Shown in pieces: positions 16,598-25,424 of a DNA stretch of 64,000 bases. The translations under genes were made by a program, and so were the position numbers. Under the pieces are notes generated by a model. That model made no database searches. It was given only the letters and a program-made list of their open reading frames with translations, and was not told where the DNA came from. The stretch comes from Haloprofundus halophilus (GTDB lineage Archaea; Halobacteriota; Halobacteria; Halobacteriales; Haloferacaceae): assembly GCF_003439925.1 (NCBI RefSeq), contig NZ_QQRR01000001.1:1674001-1738000 (forward strand), written 5' to 3'. The first letter of the stretch is position 1; every line of letters starts with the position of its first letter.

Positions 16598-17602
16598 GTG
16601 GCACGACCTCTGCGGTTCCGGCACGCGCCCGGTCGATGGACCGAACAGCGCGTCCGGCACGACGTATACTCTCATCTAGATTCGAATCTCGGCGCGGCGA
16701 TGGAGCGACCGTGGTTCAAGCCGCCCTCCGGGTACGAGGCTCGGCGCTTCGAGATGGACAACGGCGACACGGCGCTGTTCTGCTGGAACGACGACGGCGC
16801 GTACTGGCTCGGCAACACCGAGACGCCGAGCACGCTCTGGCGCACGGACAAGTTCGGGTTCACGGAGGTTCCGTACCCGGTCCGTCGGTGGGCCGAACGC
16901 GAGCTGCTCGCGCAGCTGTACGAGGAGACGCCGTGGCTCGAACCGTTTCCGCACCTCTCGTGGTTCTTTCTCCCGGTGTTTCTCTCGAAAGACGGTCGGG
17001 AGACGACGCGACGGTTCTTCGACGAACACGCCGCCGGCTTCCCGGACGCGACGCGCGACGAAGCGCTCTCCTTCTACGAGTCGTTCCTGAAGACCGGCGT
17101 TCTCGACGAGTACCGCGAGCTGATGGCCGGCAAACTCGGCACCTCGAAACAGCTCGACCTGGTCCGGATGAGCGCCTCGATGGGCGAGTTCAACGCCGCC
17201 GCGCTGCTCACCGAAGCCGGGTACGACATCACGCCCGAGATCGAGGTGACGACCGGGCACTCGCTGGACTACCGCGCCGAACGCGACGGCGAGGGAACGC
17301 TCGTCGAGGTGACCCGTCCGCTGCCGACGGACCGCCGCAGCGCCGGGACGCCCGTCGCCGCCGTCCGCGACACGGCGGAGACCAAAACGTCGGGGCAGTT
17401 GGAGCGACACGGCGGCGGCGTCACGCTGTTCGTCGACTGCTCGTCGTTCCCCGACGACGACTGGAACGCCGTCCGCGGCGAGAAACCGGAGGTCAGACAC
17501 CGTCCCGCCGTCGTCTTCCGGACGCGACCGTCCGGACGCGTCGAAGCCTACAAGAAGGGAAGCGTTCCGCTGGACCTCGACGACGCCGTCGAGTGGGTGT
17601 GA
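16598..17602 (+). CDS. DUF5784 family protein
   Basis: A 334-residue protein with the DUF5784 signature segments WFKPPSGYEARRFEMDNGD and LFCWNDDGAYWLGNTE. It also has ETKTSGQLERHGGGVTLFVD near the C-terminus, in a layout that resembles restriction-endonuclease-like folds (EVTRP, then the K-x-S-G-Q region); that fold idea is only an inference. The family is haloarchaeal and uncharacterised. The GTG at 16598 gives the usual VARPLRFR beginning. Another GTG at 16574 and an ATG at 16700 are possible. It is divergent from the DUF5786 gene. Confidence 0.8.
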   Translation: MARPLRFRHAPGRWTEQRVRHDVYSHLDSNLGAAMERPWFKPPSGYEARRFEMDNGDTALFCWNDDGAYWLGNTETPSTLWRTDKFGFTEVPYPVRRWAERELLAQLYEETPWLEPFPHLSWFFLPVFLSKDGRETTRRFFDEHAAGFPDATRDEALSFYESFLKTGVLDEYRELMAGKLGTSKQLDLVRMSASMGEFNAAALLTEAGYDITPEIEVTTGHSLDYRAERDGEGTLVEVTRPLPTDRRSAGTPVAAVRDTAETKTSGQLERHGGGVTLFVDCSSFPDDDWNAVRGEKPEVRHRPAVVFRTRPSGRVEAYKKGSVPLDLDDAVEWV

Positions 17603-17679
17603 GTCGACTCGAAGAGAACGGTAGCGCGGGCGGGTCGGCGTACTGGCGGCCCGACGCGCCCGGAAGTCGGTTTACGGCG

Positions 17680-17964
17680 TCAGAAGGAGACCTGTCCGGA
17701 GTTCCCCTCCCCGAGCGTCGGCGCGTCCCGGTCGCTGTAGAATCGGCGTCCGATGGCTTCGTGGCCGACGCCGGTGAGCAGTGCCTCGTACACCTCTTCC
17801 GCGTCGGCGTACGTCTGCGTGCCGAGACGTTCGAGCACGGTCCCGATCGTCTCCGTGCCGTTCTGTAGGTGAATCGTCTCTGTACCGTAGGCGCTGACGA
17901 GTTCGTCGGTGGTCGCGGGGTACTCGTGGTTGGCGACGAGGTCGCCGGTTCTGTTCAGGCGCAT
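17680..17964 (-). CDS. DUF5789 family protein
   Basis: A 94-residue haloarchaeal protein. It has an N-terminal MRLNRTGDLVANHEYPAT, a central segment predicted as a small beta-helix fold (TIHLQNGTETIGTVLERLG), and EAIGRRFYSDRDAP near the end. It matches the DUF5789 type, related by pattern to DUF2795-like small proteins, with unknown function. A GTTATAAACT box 22-31 bases upstream supports the ATG at 17964. It is convergent with the DUF5784 gene. Confidence 0.78.
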   Translation of the reverse strand: MRLNRTGDLVANHEYPATTDELVSAYGTETIHLQNGTETIGTVLERLGTQTYADAEEVYEALLTGVGHEAIGRRFYSDRDAPTLGEGNSGQVSF

Positions 17965-17985
17965 CGATTACGACGACGCCGCGAT

Positions 17986-17995
17986 AGTTTATAAC
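17986..17995 (-). promoter_or_regulatory. TATA box of the DUF5789 gene
   Basis: GTTATAAACT on the minus strand, 22-31 bases upstream of the start. It is one of the clearest TATA boxes in the window. Confidence 0.6.
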
Positions 17996-18123
17996 GATTT
18001 TCCATGTACATCATTAGTCGGCATGGGACACCAATAGTTCCTTAATGGTCCTTAATGACGCTGCGAGGGAACCGCGCCGACGGGCAGCGCGGCGCTTTTG
18101 GGAACGGACGGCGAGCGATAGGC

Positions 18124-18954
18124 ATGGACATCGCCGCCGACCTCCACGTTCACACCGTCGCCTCCGACGGGCGACTGACGCTCGACGAGTTGCCGGCGGC
18201 CGCGCGGGCGGGCGGCGTCGACGTCGTCGCCGTCACCGACCACGACACGTTCCATCCGGGGCTCGACGCGCCCGTGAGCGTCCACGACGGCCTCACGGTG
18301 ATTCACGGCCTCGAACTCCGCGTCGACATCTCGGAGCCGAGTCTGGCAGACGACCGGACCGGCTCCGCCGCCGGGATGCAGGTCGACCTTCTGGGGTACG
18401 GCGTCCGCCGAACCACCGCGCTGACCGACGAACTCGACCGGCTCCAGCGGAACCGCGTCGAGCGCGGCGCGGAGCTGATCGAACGGGTCGAGTCGCACCT
18501 GGGAGTCGACCTCGATGTCGAGCCGCGACCCGGAATCGGTCGGCCGCACGTCGCCCGCGCCATCGACGACAGCGAGGCCGACTACGACTACCAGGGCGCG
18601 TTCGACCACCTCATCGGCGACGACGGACCCTGTTTCGTCGCCCGCGAGGTTCCGACGTTCGAGACGGGAGTGGAGTTGCTCTCGGAGGCGTGTTCGGTCG
18701 TCTCGCTGGCGCACCCGTTCCGGTACGGCGACCCCGAGGCGGCGCTGTCGTTGACGCGCCACCTCGACGCCGTCGAGCGCTACTACCCGTACGGGTTCGA
18801 AGTCGAGGAGGCGCTCGTCGACGAAGTCGTCGAACGTGAGGGACTGCTGACCACCGGCGGCAGCGACGCGCACGGGACGGAGCTCGGCGTCTGCGGCGTC
18901 CCCCCGAAAGCGTTTGCGGAGATTCGCAGCCGACTACCCGAAGCGGTGGCTTAA
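18124..18954 (+). CDS. PHP domain metal-dependent phosphoesterase
   Basis: A 276-residue polymerase-and-histidinol-phosphatase domain protein. Metal-binding motifs are DLHVHT (residues 6-11), TDHDTF, a later SLAHPFR and GGSDAHG near the C-terminus. It probably hydrolyses small phosphoesters, nucleotides or oligonucleotides, like TrpH/RNase AM-type proteins. The ATG at 18124 gives MDIAADLHVHT, the expected start. It is followed after 26 bases by the small DUF6757-type gene, likely in the same transcript. Confidence 0.88.
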   Translation: MDIAADLHVHTVASDGRLTLDELPAAARAGGVDVVAVTDHDTFHPGLDAPVSVHDGLTVIHGLELRVDISEPSLADDRTGSAAGMQVDLLGYGVRRTTALTDELDRLQRNRVERGAELIERVESHLGVDLDVEPRPGIGRPHVARAIDDSEADYDYQGAFDHLIGDDGPCFVAREVPTFETGVELLSEACSVVSLAHPFRYGDPEAALSLTRHLDAVERYYPYGFEVEEALVDEVVEREGLLTTGGSDAHGTELGVCGVPPKAFAEIRSRLPEAVA

Positions 18955-18980
18955 ACCCGTTCGGGAACGAAGGGTCGTGT

Positions 18981-19145
18981 ATGCAGTGCCACTACTGCGA
19001 CCGCGATGCCGCCTTCGCCGCCGGGAAAGACGGCGTTCGAGTCGGCCTCTGCGAGGAGCATTTCCGCGAGCGAATGGAGGAACTCGCCGAGTCCGACGAG
19101 CTCGAAGCCCTCCGAGAGCGGATCGATGTGGACCGAGCGGAGTGA
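18981..19145 (+). CDS. DUF6757-type small zinc protein
   Basis: A 54-residue protein: CHYC at residues 3-6 and a third Cys in GLCEEHF, followed by a charged helix (FRERMEELAESDELEALRE). It looks like a small treble-clef or zinc knuckle typical of haloarchaea, of unknown function. The last codons and the stop lie within the first copy of a 56-bp tandem repeat, so the repeat seems to have grown out of this gene's 3' end. It probably shares a transcript with the PHP gene. Confidence 0.8.
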   Translation: MQCHYCDRDAAFAAGKDGVRVGLCEEHFRERMEELAESDELEALRERIDVDRAE

Positions 19146-19258
19146 GTATTTTACGAGCGACTGACGGTTCGCATCGAGGAGTTGTGGACCGAGCGGAGTG
19201 AGTGTTTTACGAGCGACTGACGGTCCGCATCGAAGAGTTGTGGACCGAGCGGAGTGAG
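19128..19258. repeat. 56-bp tandem repeat seeded at a gene 3' end
   Basis: Two full copies (19128-19183, 19184-19239) and 19 bases of a third (19240-19258). Each starts GTGGACCGAGCGGAGTGAG. The first copy contains the final codons and stop of the DUF6757-type gene. The two full copies differ at only a few positions. The rest of the gap to 19328 holds no gene that I can support. Confidence 0.9.
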
Positions 19259-19328
19259 TTTCTGACGACCTCGAACTGTTTCTGCGGAGCGTACGCGAGC
19301 CGTCTTCGGCTCCGTCGTCGGCGACGGG

Positions 19329-19859
19329 TCACCGTTCGAGCTCCGACGCCAGGAGCCCGAACAGTCGCAAGTCGACGCGTCGCCCGTCCACGAACTCCTG
19401 TTCGCGGAGGACGCCCTCCTCGCGGAAGCCGAGTTTTTCGAGCACTCGGATCGACGCCTCGTTCGGTTCGCGCACGCGGGCGGTGAGTTTGACGAGGCGT
19501 CGCTCGTCGAACGCGTAGCGTGCGAGCGTTCGTGCGGCATCGGTTGCGTAGCCGTTTCCCTGTGCTTCCGCTGTAATCCAGTAACCGACCTCGGCGCTGC
19601 CGTTCGTCTCGTCGAGGTCGTAGAAGAAGCAGAGACCGACCGTCCGGTCGTCGGCGCAGATCAGAAACGTCTCGCCGTCGTCGCCGACGACGACCGACTC
19701 GAAGTAGTCGGTCGCCGCCGAGAGGTTCATCGGTCGAGCGTCGCCGAGGACGCGACGGAACGCGGGGTTGTTGCGGTGGCGAGCGATGAACTCGCGGTCC
19801 TCGCGTTCGACGGTCCGGAGCTCGACTCGGTCGCCGGTGAGGAAGACGGGGCCGGGCAT
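19329..19859 (-). CDS. GNAT family N-acetyltransferase (RimJ/RimL-like)
   Basis: A 176-residue GNAT protein of the RimJ/L-like subgroup. It begins FLTGDRVELRTVEREDREFI. It has AEVGYWITAEAQGNGYATDA, which includes the acetyl-CoA pyrophosphate loop QGNGYAT. It also has PNEASIRVLEKLGFREEG, the typical C-terminal motif. It acetylates an amine substrate, perhaps a protein N-terminus or a small molecule, and the exact target is unknown. The ATG at 19859 gives the family-like start MPGPVFLTG. A GTG five codons upstream is possible. Confidence 0.88.
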   Translation of the reverse strand: MPGPVFLTGDRVELRTVEREDREFIARHRNNPAFRRVLGDARPMNLSAATDYFESVVVGDDGETFLICADDRTVGLCFFYDLDETNGSAEVGYWITAEAQGNGYATDAARTLARYAFDERRLVKLTARVREPNEASIRVLEKLGFREEGVLREQEFVDGRRVDLRLFGLLASELER

Positions 19860-19925
19860 ACGCCTCACGTCCACGCGACGACAGAAAGTAACGTCGGCCG
19901 TCCGAGGCGAGCGGTAGCGGCGTTC

Positions 19926-20453
19926 TCAGAGGTAGGGCAGGACAACGAAGTACAGCAGCGCCAGAAGCGTCTCGAACGAGAGTGTGCCGACCGCCGACAG
20001 CGCGACGAACTTCCGGGCGGGCATCTCCGAGAAACCCGCCGGAACGGTGAGCATCCCGCGCGTGAACGGCAGCGTGTTGCTCACCGGGACGACGATGGGA
20101 CCCCAGCGGTCGAACCAGCCGTCGAACTTGTCGAGGCGCTCCTCGCTGATTCGGAACCAGCGCTTCTGGAGCAGGTACTCGCGGCCGCCGCGCTTGGCCA
20201 CCATGAACAGCGCGAGCTGACCGACAGTCGCGCCGAGCACGGCGATACCGATGATGAGGATAGCCGTCTCGACGGTCGCGCCGAAGACGAATATCGCCCC
20301 GGGGACGACGAGTTCGCTCGGCATGAAGTACATCAGCATCGCTCCTTCGAGGACGAAGATACCCAGGAGTAGGAGGAACGCGAACTCGGAGTCGAGCAGG
20401 TCGCGCAACATCGAGGGAACCTCGAAGTTGGCCTGGAGCAGCAGGCTCAGCAT
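19926..20453 (-). CDS. DedA family membrane protein
   Basis: A 175-residue SNARE-associated/VTT-domain protein. Hydrophobic spans lie around residues 24-45, 50-80 and 130-170. The DedA motif region includes FDRWGPIVVPVSNTLPFTRG and a re-entrant-loop Pro/Gly pattern. DedA proteins are lipid scramblases or transporters needed for membrane homeostasis in bacteria; the haloarchaeal role is inferred. The reading frame stays open far upstream across hemB, but the ATG at 20453 (MLSLLLQANFEVP) is the natural start. Confidence 0.85.
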   Translation of the reverse strand: MLSLLLQANFEVPSMLRDLLDSEFAFLLLLGIFVLEGAMLMYFMPSELVVPGAIFVFGATVETAILIIGIAVLGATVGQLALFMVAKRGGREYLLQKRWFRISEERLDKFDGWFDRWGPIVVPVSNTLPFTRGMLTVPAGFSEMPARKFVALSAVGTLSFETLLALLYFVVLPYL

Positions 20454-20558
20454 ACAGTGAACGTCCGTCGTTACGGCATTTAGCGTTTTGGCCCTGGCAG
20501 AGAGACGCACGCAAGGAGAGAGCGACGCGACTTTGCGTCCGCCCGTCGTAGGCAGGCC

Positions 20559-21539
20559 ATGAACCTCACCGACCGCCCGCGTCGGCTCCGACGCGACGGC
20601 GTTCGCGGCCTCGTGAGCGAGAATCGAGTCGACGCCTCGGACCTCATCGCCCCGGTGTTCGTCGACGCGACGACCGACGAACGCATCCCCATCGAGACGA
20701 TGCCGGGTCACGAACGCGTCCCCGTCGACGACGCGGTCGACCGCGTCGAAGAGGTGCTCGAAACCGGCGTCGAAGCCGTGATGCTGTTCGGCATCCCCGA
20801 GTCGAAGGACGAGCGCGGCACGCGCGCGTGGGCCGAAAACGGCGTCGTCCAGCGGGCGACCCGCGATATCGTCGCCGAGACCGACGCGTACGTCATCACC
20901 GACGTCTGTCTCTGTGAGTACACCGACCACGGCCACTGCGGTGTTCTGGAGGACCACGCCGCGGACGACCCAAGCCTCACGGTGAAGAACGACGAAACGC
21001 TGGAGTTGCTCGGCAAAATCGCCGTCTCGCACGCCGAAGCGGGCGCACAGATGGTCGCTCCCTCGTCGATGACTGACGGGATGGTCGGTGCGATTCGGAG
21101 TGCGCTCGACGCCGAGGGGTACGAAGGACTGCCCATCATGAGCTACGCCGCGAAGTACCAGAGCGCGTTCTACGGTCCGTTCCGCGACGCCGCGGACGGT
21201 GCGCCCGCGTTCGGCGACAGACGACACTACCAGATGGACCCCGCAAATGGCAGAGAAGCGCTCCGGGAAGTCCGACTCGACGTCGAGCAGGGCGCGGACG
21301 TGCTGATGGTCAAACCCGGACTCCCGTACTTGGACATCGTCAGCGCGATTCGCCGCGAGTTTGACCACCCGGTCGCCGCCTACAACGTCTCCGGCGAGTA
21401 CGCGATGCTGCACGCCGCCGCCGAGAAAGGGTGGTTGGACTTAGAGGAAGTCGCGATGGAGTCGCTCGTCTCGATGAAACGCGCCGGCGCGGACCTCATC
21501 CTCACGTACTTCGCAGAGCAGGTCGCCGACCGTCTGTAG
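20559..21539 (+). CDS. hemB: Porphobilinogen synthase (aminolevulinate dehydratase)
   Basis: A 326-residue HemB that condenses two 5-aminolevulinates into porphobilinogen. The two active-site lysines are K199 (YAAKYQSAFYGPF) and K252 (LMVKPGLPYLD). The zinc-type cysteines C117, C119 and C127 (VCLCEYTDHGHCG) are present, so this is a zinc-dependent form. Length and order are typical. It is the first of several tetrapyrrole genes in the next 9 kb, separated from hemL by the amtB-glnK pair. Confidence 0.97.
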   Translation: MNLTDRPRRLRRDGVRGLVSENRVDASDLIAPVFVDATTDERIPIETMPGHERVPVDDAVDRVEEVLETGVEAVMLFGIPESKDERGTRAWAENGVVQRATRDIVAETDAYVITDVCLCEYTDHGHCGVLEDHAADDPSLTVKNDETLELLGKIAVSHAEAGAQMVAPSSMTDGMVGAIRSALDAEGYEGLPIMSYAAKYQSAFYGPFRDAADGAPAFGDRRHYQMDPANGREALREVRLDVEQGADVLMVKPGLPYLDIVSAIRREFDHPVAAYNVSGEYAMLHAAAEKGWLDLEEVAMESLVSMKRAGADLILTYFAEQVADRL

Positions 21540-21859
21540 CGTCGTTCGACCGCCACCGACTCGGTGCGCGCGAGGGGTTTCGACCGAAACGCTCGATTTT
21601 CGACCGCACGATCGTCCACACCTGCGGCAACATTTGTCGAATTAGTGCGGAGAATACGACCTTATACAACATATATCCGATATTAAATCGACCGCCCGAC
21701 CATTTAGGACCTTGAAAATTGGATTTCTTGACGCTAACGCTTATACCATAGCGTTCCGTGACCTTCTGACGTGATTGAGAGCACTAATCGACACGTAATC
21801 GGTATAATCGTGAACGAATGTCCACTCGAACCGGTGACGACGACGGAGGCGTGTGATTG
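21540..21859. promoter_or_regulatory. AT-rich amtB upstream region with dyads
   Basis: This 320-base gap changes from GC-rich to AT-rich before amtB. It contains an 11-base palindrome ATATC-C-GATAT at 21673-21683. It also has a dyad AACGCT-8-AGCGTT at 21736-21755. A TATAAT-like element occurs near 21800. No protein gene is supported here. The density of dyads upstream of an ammonium-transporter operon suggests nitrogen-responsive regulator sites, which is inference. Confidence 0.45.
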
Positions 21860-23191
21860 ATGAGCGCGTTGCTGCAGACCGACCTCTCGGCGGTCGTCGA
21901 GGGCGTCAACATGCTGTGGGTTCTCACCGTCACGTTCCTCATCTTCTTCATGCACGCCGGGTTCGCGATGCTGGAGGCCGGGCAGGTGCGCTCGAAGAAC
22001 GTCGCCAACCAGCTGACGAAGAACCTGCTGACGTGGAGCGTCGGCGTCATCGTCTTCTTCCTCGTCGGTGCCGGGGTGTCGAGCGTCGTCGGTGGAACCG
22101 GCTTCGGCGAGTCGTTCGCCTACGTCAACGGCGGGTCGGCCGCGTGGGTCGACTGGCTGTTCGGCGCGGTGTTCGCGATGACCGCCGCGACCATCGTCTC
22201 GGGCGCGGTGGCGGGTCGTGCGAAACTCCGCGCGTACGTCACCTACACCGTTCTACTGGCGGGCGTCATCTACCCCGTCGTCGTCGGCTTCACGTGGGCG
22301 GGCGGCTTCCTCGACGCGATGGGCTTTCACGACTTCGCGGGCGGCATGATCGTCCACGGGATGGGCGGCGTCGCCGGCCTCACCGCGGCGTGGGTCATCG
22401 GCCCGCGTATGGACCGGTTCAACGACGACGGCACCGCCAACGTCATCCCCGGTCACTCGTTGCCGTTCGCCGTCCTCGGCACGCTCATCCTCGCGTTCGG
22501 CTGGTACGGTTTCAACGTCGGCACCGCCGCCGCGCCGCTTGCCGAGGGTGGCACCGAACTCGCCGACTTCGCCTACGTCGGTCGCGTCGCACTCGTCACG
22601 ACGCTCGGCATGGCCGCCGGTGCGATCGGCGCTGCGGGCGTCGCGCTGCTGAAGACGGGCAAAGTCGACACGCTGTACGTCGCCAACGGCCTGCTCGCCG
22701 GTCTCGTCGGCATCACCGGCGTCGCCGACGCCATCGTCTGGCCCGGCGCGCTGGCGCTCGGTCTACTCGCCGGCGCGCAACTGCCGCTCGTCTTCGAGTT
22801 CGTCGAGAAACGCCTCAGAATCGACGACGTCTGCGCGGTGTTCCCCGTTCACGGCTCCGCGGGTATCATGGGAATCGTGCTGTTCCCGTTCGTCGCCGTC
22901 GACGGCTTCTCGGTCGGCCAACTGGTGACTCAGGTCGTCGGTGCGGGCGTCATCACCGTCTGGACCGTCGCCGCGACGGTGCTGGTGTTCGGCGGGATTC
23001 GCGCGCTCGGTGAAGCGCGCGTCACACCCGAACACGAGCGCGAGGGCCTCGACACCTCCGAACACGGCGTCGATACCTACCCCGAGTTCGGAAAGCCCGA
23101 CGGTGCCGTCGCCGACGGGTCGGGCGTTCGCACCGACGGCGGAGTTGCCGGTACGGGCGTCGTGAGCGACGTGGAAGGTGAGAACGAATGA
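21860..23191 (+). CDS. amtB: Ammonium transporter AmtB
   Basis: A 443-residue Amt/Rh channel with about eleven membrane spans. Conserved parts include [15 protein letters not shown] after the first span and [17 protein letters not shown]. Near the C-terminus it has [17 protein letters not shown], which carries one of the pore twin histidines. The C-terminal tail is acidic. The ATG at 21860 follows a TTG that would add one Met. The stop overlaps the ATG of glnK (ATGA), so translation is probably coupled and the PII protein can block the pore when nitrogen is plentiful. Confidence 0.96.
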   Translation: MSALLQTDLSAVVEGVNMLWVLTVTFLIFFMHAGFAMLEAGQVRSKNVANQLTKNLLTWSVGVIVFFLVGAGVSSVVGGTGFGESFAYVNGGSAAWVDWLFGAVFAMTAATIVSGAVAGRAKLRAYVTYTVLLAGVIYPVVVGFTWAGGFLDAMGFHDFAGGMIVHGMGGVAGLTAAWVIGPRMDRFNDDGTANVIPGHSLPFAVLGTLILAFGWYGFNVGTAAAPLAEGGTELADFAYVGRVALVTTLGMAAGAIGAAGVALLKTGKVDTLYVANGLLAGLVGITGVADAIVWPGALALGLLAGAQLPLVFEFVEKRLRIDDVCAVFPVHGSAGIMGIVLFPFVAVDGFSVGQLVTQVVGAGVITVWTVAATVLVFGGIRALGEARVTPEHEREGLDTSEHGVDTYPEFGKPDGAVADGSGVRTDGGVAGTGVVSDVEGENE

Positions 23192-23556
23192 GTTCTGAGC
23201 TCCCGAACGACGGCGGAATCAAGATGGTCGTCGCGATCATCCGCCCGGACAAGCTCAGCGAGGTGAAGAAAGGGCTCGCCGCCGCCGGCGCGCCCTCGCT
23301 GACGGTCACGAACGTCTCCGGTCGCGGGAGCCAACCCGCGAAGAAGGGACAGTGGCGCGGCGAGGAGTACACCGTCGACTTGCACCAGAAGGTGAAAGTC
23401 GAGTGCGTCGTCGCCGACACCCCCGCGGAGGACGTCGTCGCCGCGATTCGGGACGCGGCCAACACCGGCGAGCCCGGCGACGGGAAGATATTCGTCCTCC
23501 CGGTCGAGAACGCGGTACAGGTCCGGACCGGAAAAGAAGGTCCCGACGCGGTCTGA
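23188..23556 (+). CDS. glnK: PII nitrogen regulatory protein GlnK
   Basis: A 122-residue PII protein. The core begins [13 protein letters not shown] after an 11-residue N-terminal extension. The T-loop keeps the uridylylation-site tyrosine position in [12 protein letters not shown] (Y61), and the B-loop region [14 protein letters not shown] is intact. PII trimers bind ATP/ADP and 2-oxoglutarate and block the partner Amt channel. The ATG overlaps the amtB stop by four bases, so the two are an operon. Confidence 0.95.
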   Translation: MSSELPNDGGIKMVVAIIRPDKLSEVKKGLAAAGAPSLTVTNVSGRGSQPAKKGQWRGEEYTVDLHQKVKVECVVADTPAEDVVAAIRDAANTGEPGDGKIFVLPVENAVQVRTGKEGPDAV

Positions 23557-23725
23557 GCGGGCAGCGCTCGGCGTTTTCGGCCCTCCATTTCGACGCTCGA
23601 CCACAGGACGCCGACGTCCGTCGTCCCGCAGCCGAGCGCTCGCCGTCGGTATCGGTTTTTGCGGGTTGTTTCGCGCAGAGAGAACTCCCGAAGGGCTCTT
23701 GCGTTCGGTACTCGTACACGCTGAT

Positions 23726-23908
23726 ATGCCTTCGAAAGTGAAGAAAGCCCTGTTCGGTCTGGTCGCACTGTTCGTCGTCGCCTCCGTCGTCCACTACGCG
23801 CTGTTCGGGTCGTTCCCGTTCGGCAAACCGCAGCTGATGGACGACGAGGAACTCGACGCCGAGGAAGACGAGAGCGAGGCGGACGCCGAAGCCGACGCCG
23901 CGCAGTAG
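23726..23908 (+). CDS. Small membrane protein with acidic tail
   Basis: A 60-residue protein with one hydrophobic helix (ALFGLVALFVVASVVHYALFG) after a short basic start (MPSKVKK) and then a highly acidic tail of Glu/Asp/Ala. The positive-in rule places the N-terminus in the cytoplasm and the acidic tail outside. It is of unknown function. It lies 170 bases after glnK; the T-rich patch around 23654 (GGTTTTTGCGGG) may end the amtB-glnK transcript before it. Confidence 0.65.
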   Translation: MPSKVKKALFGLVALFVVASVVHYALFGSFPFGKPQLMDDEELDAEEDESEADAEADAAQ

Positions 23909-23994
23909 TCGACGCGCCGACGCCGCACAGTAATCGACGCGCCGACTCCGACGACTCAGTAACTACTTTTTCGTCCGCGTCCGAACCGCGAGAT

Positions 23995-24081
23995 ATGACC
24001 ACGTCGAGACGGACCAGTTCCGCTGCGTCGCCCGCCCGGCGGACGACCCGCTCTGTGTCTCGCGGAGGCGACTTCGCGTGA
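23995..24081 (+). CDS. Possible 28-codon upstream ORF of hemL
   Basis: An ATG-started ORF ([16 protein letters not shown] and on to GGDFA) whose TGA overlaps the GTG start of hemL (GTGA). A T-rich promoter-like stretch lies about 25-30 bases before its ATG, so it would be leaderless. hemL itself has a GGAGG ribosome-binding site inside this ORF. The peptide is basic and Ser/Thr-rich, unlike normal haloarchaeal proteins, so any role would be in coupling or attenuation rather than as a protein. This is weakly supported. Confidence 0.25.
   Translation: MTTSRRTSSAASPARRTTRSVSRGGDFA
24064..24068 (+). promoter_or_regulatory. Shine-Dalgarno of hemL
   Basis: GGAGG ends nine bases before the GTG start at 24078. 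An internal ribosome-binding site with no TATA box at leaderless spacing implies that hemL mRNA has a 5' leader. Confidence 0.5.
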
Positions 24082-25415
24082 ACCACGACCGCTCCCGCGA
24101 CCTGTACGACCGAGCGTTGTCGGTGCTCTCGGGCGGCGTCAACTCCTCGGTGCGCGCCACTCGTCCCTACCCCTTCTTCGTCGAGCGCGGCGACGGCGGC
24201 CACGTCGTCGACGCCGACGGGAACCGCTACGTCGACTACGTGATGGGTTACGGCCCGCTCTTGTACGGCCACAACCCACCCGAACCGATACAGGCGGCGA
24301 TTCAGAAGTACGCCAGCGCCGGGCCGATGTACGGCGCGCCCACCGAGATAGAGGTCGAACACGCCGAGTTCGTCGCCCGGCACGTCCCGTCGGTCGAGAA
24401 GATTCGGTTCGTCAATTCGGGAACCGAGGCGACCGTCTCGGCGGTCCGCCTCGCCCGCGGGGCCACTGGGCGGGACAAAATCGTCGTCATGCAGGGCGGC
24501 TACCACGGTGCCCAGGAGTCGACGCTCGTCGAAGGCGGCCCCGACAACCCACGTCCCTCGACGAGCGGCATCCCCGAGTCGTTCGCCGAGCACACGCTTC
24601 CGGTGCCGTTCAACGACCCCGAAGCCGTCACCGAGGTGTTCGAAGAGCACGGCGACGACATCGCGGCGGTACTCGTCGAGCCCATTCTGGCGAACATGGG
24701 TATCGTCGCGCCCGTCGACGGCTACCACGAAACCCTGCGAGACCTCTGCGACGAGCACGGGTCGCTGCTGATATTCGACGAGGTCATCACGGGCTTCCGC
24801 GTCGGCGGCCTCCAGTGCGCGCAGGGGAAGTTCGGCGTCACGCCCGACCTCACGACGTTCGGCAAGATCATCGGCGGCGGCTTCCCCGTCGGCGCTGTCG
24901 GCGGCCGCGCCGAGCTCGTCGAACAGTTCACCCCCGCCGGCGACGTGTTCCAGTCGGGGACGTTCTCGGGTCATCCCGTGACGATGGCCGCCGGCCACGA
25001 GTACCTGAAGTACGCCGCCGAGAACGACGTGTACGAACACGTTAACCGACTGGGCGAGAAACTCCGGCGCGGCATCACCGATATCTGCGCCGACCAGGCG
25101 CCCGAGTACACCGTCGTCGGTACCGACAGCATGTTCAAGACGGTGTTCACGCGCGACGCCCCGCAGACCCTCGACGGTCAGTGCGAGGCCGGCTGTCGGC
25201 AGCGCGTCGACTGCCCGCGGTTCGACTCCTGTCCGAAGACCGGCGCGGACGTCGCCGCCGCCGAGACCGAGCGCTGGGAGCGCATCTTCTGGCAGGAGAT
25301 GAAAGACCGGGGCGTGTTCCTCACCGCCAACCAGTTCGAGTCGCAGTTCGTCTGCTACGCGCACACCGACGAGGACGTCGAAGAGACGCTGGAAGCGTAC
25401 AAGGAAGCGCTGTAG
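24078..25415 (+). CDS. hemL: Glutamate-1-semialdehyde 2,1-aminomutase
   Basis: A 445-residue class-III aminotransferase-fold enzyme that makes 5-aminolevulinate from glutamate-1-semialdehyde. The PLP lysine is K263 ([18 protein letters not shown]). The start is a GTG giving [20 protein letters not shown], the family N-terminus. A striking insert near the C-terminus carries four cysteines, C369-x3-C373-x5-C379-x5-C385, which looks like a metal site absent from bacterial HemL. A Shine-Dalgarno GGAGG precedes it. The hemA partner (glutamyl-tRNA reductase) is not in this window. Confidence 0.96.
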   Translation: MNHDRSRDLYDRALSVLSGGVNSSVRATRPYPFFVERGDGGHVVDADGNRYVDYVMGYGPLLYGHNPPEPIQAAIQKYASAGPMYGAPTEIEVEHAEFVARHVPSVEKIRFVNSGTEATVSAVRLARGATGRDKIVVMQGGYHGAQESTLVEGGPDNPRPSTSGIPESFAEHTLPVPFNDPEAVTEVFEEHGDDIAAVLVEPILANMGIVAPVDGYHETLRDLCDEHGSLLIFDEVITGFRVGGLQCAQGKFGVTPDLTTFGKIIGGGFPVGAVGGRAELVEQFTPAGDVFQSGTFSGHPVTMAAGHEYLKYAAENDVYEHVNRLGEKLRRGITDICADQAPEYTVVGTDSMFKTVFTRDAPQTLDGQCEAGCRQRVDCPRFDSCPKTGADVAAAETERWERIFWQEMKDRGVFLTANQFESQFVCYAHTDEDVEETLEAYKEAL

Positions 25416-25424
25416 CGGAACCCG

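Noticed and set aside
20454-21413. Open frame joining the DedA protein to an upstream segment across hemB
   Set aside because: It is antisense to hemB; the DedA domain has a normal Met start at 20453.
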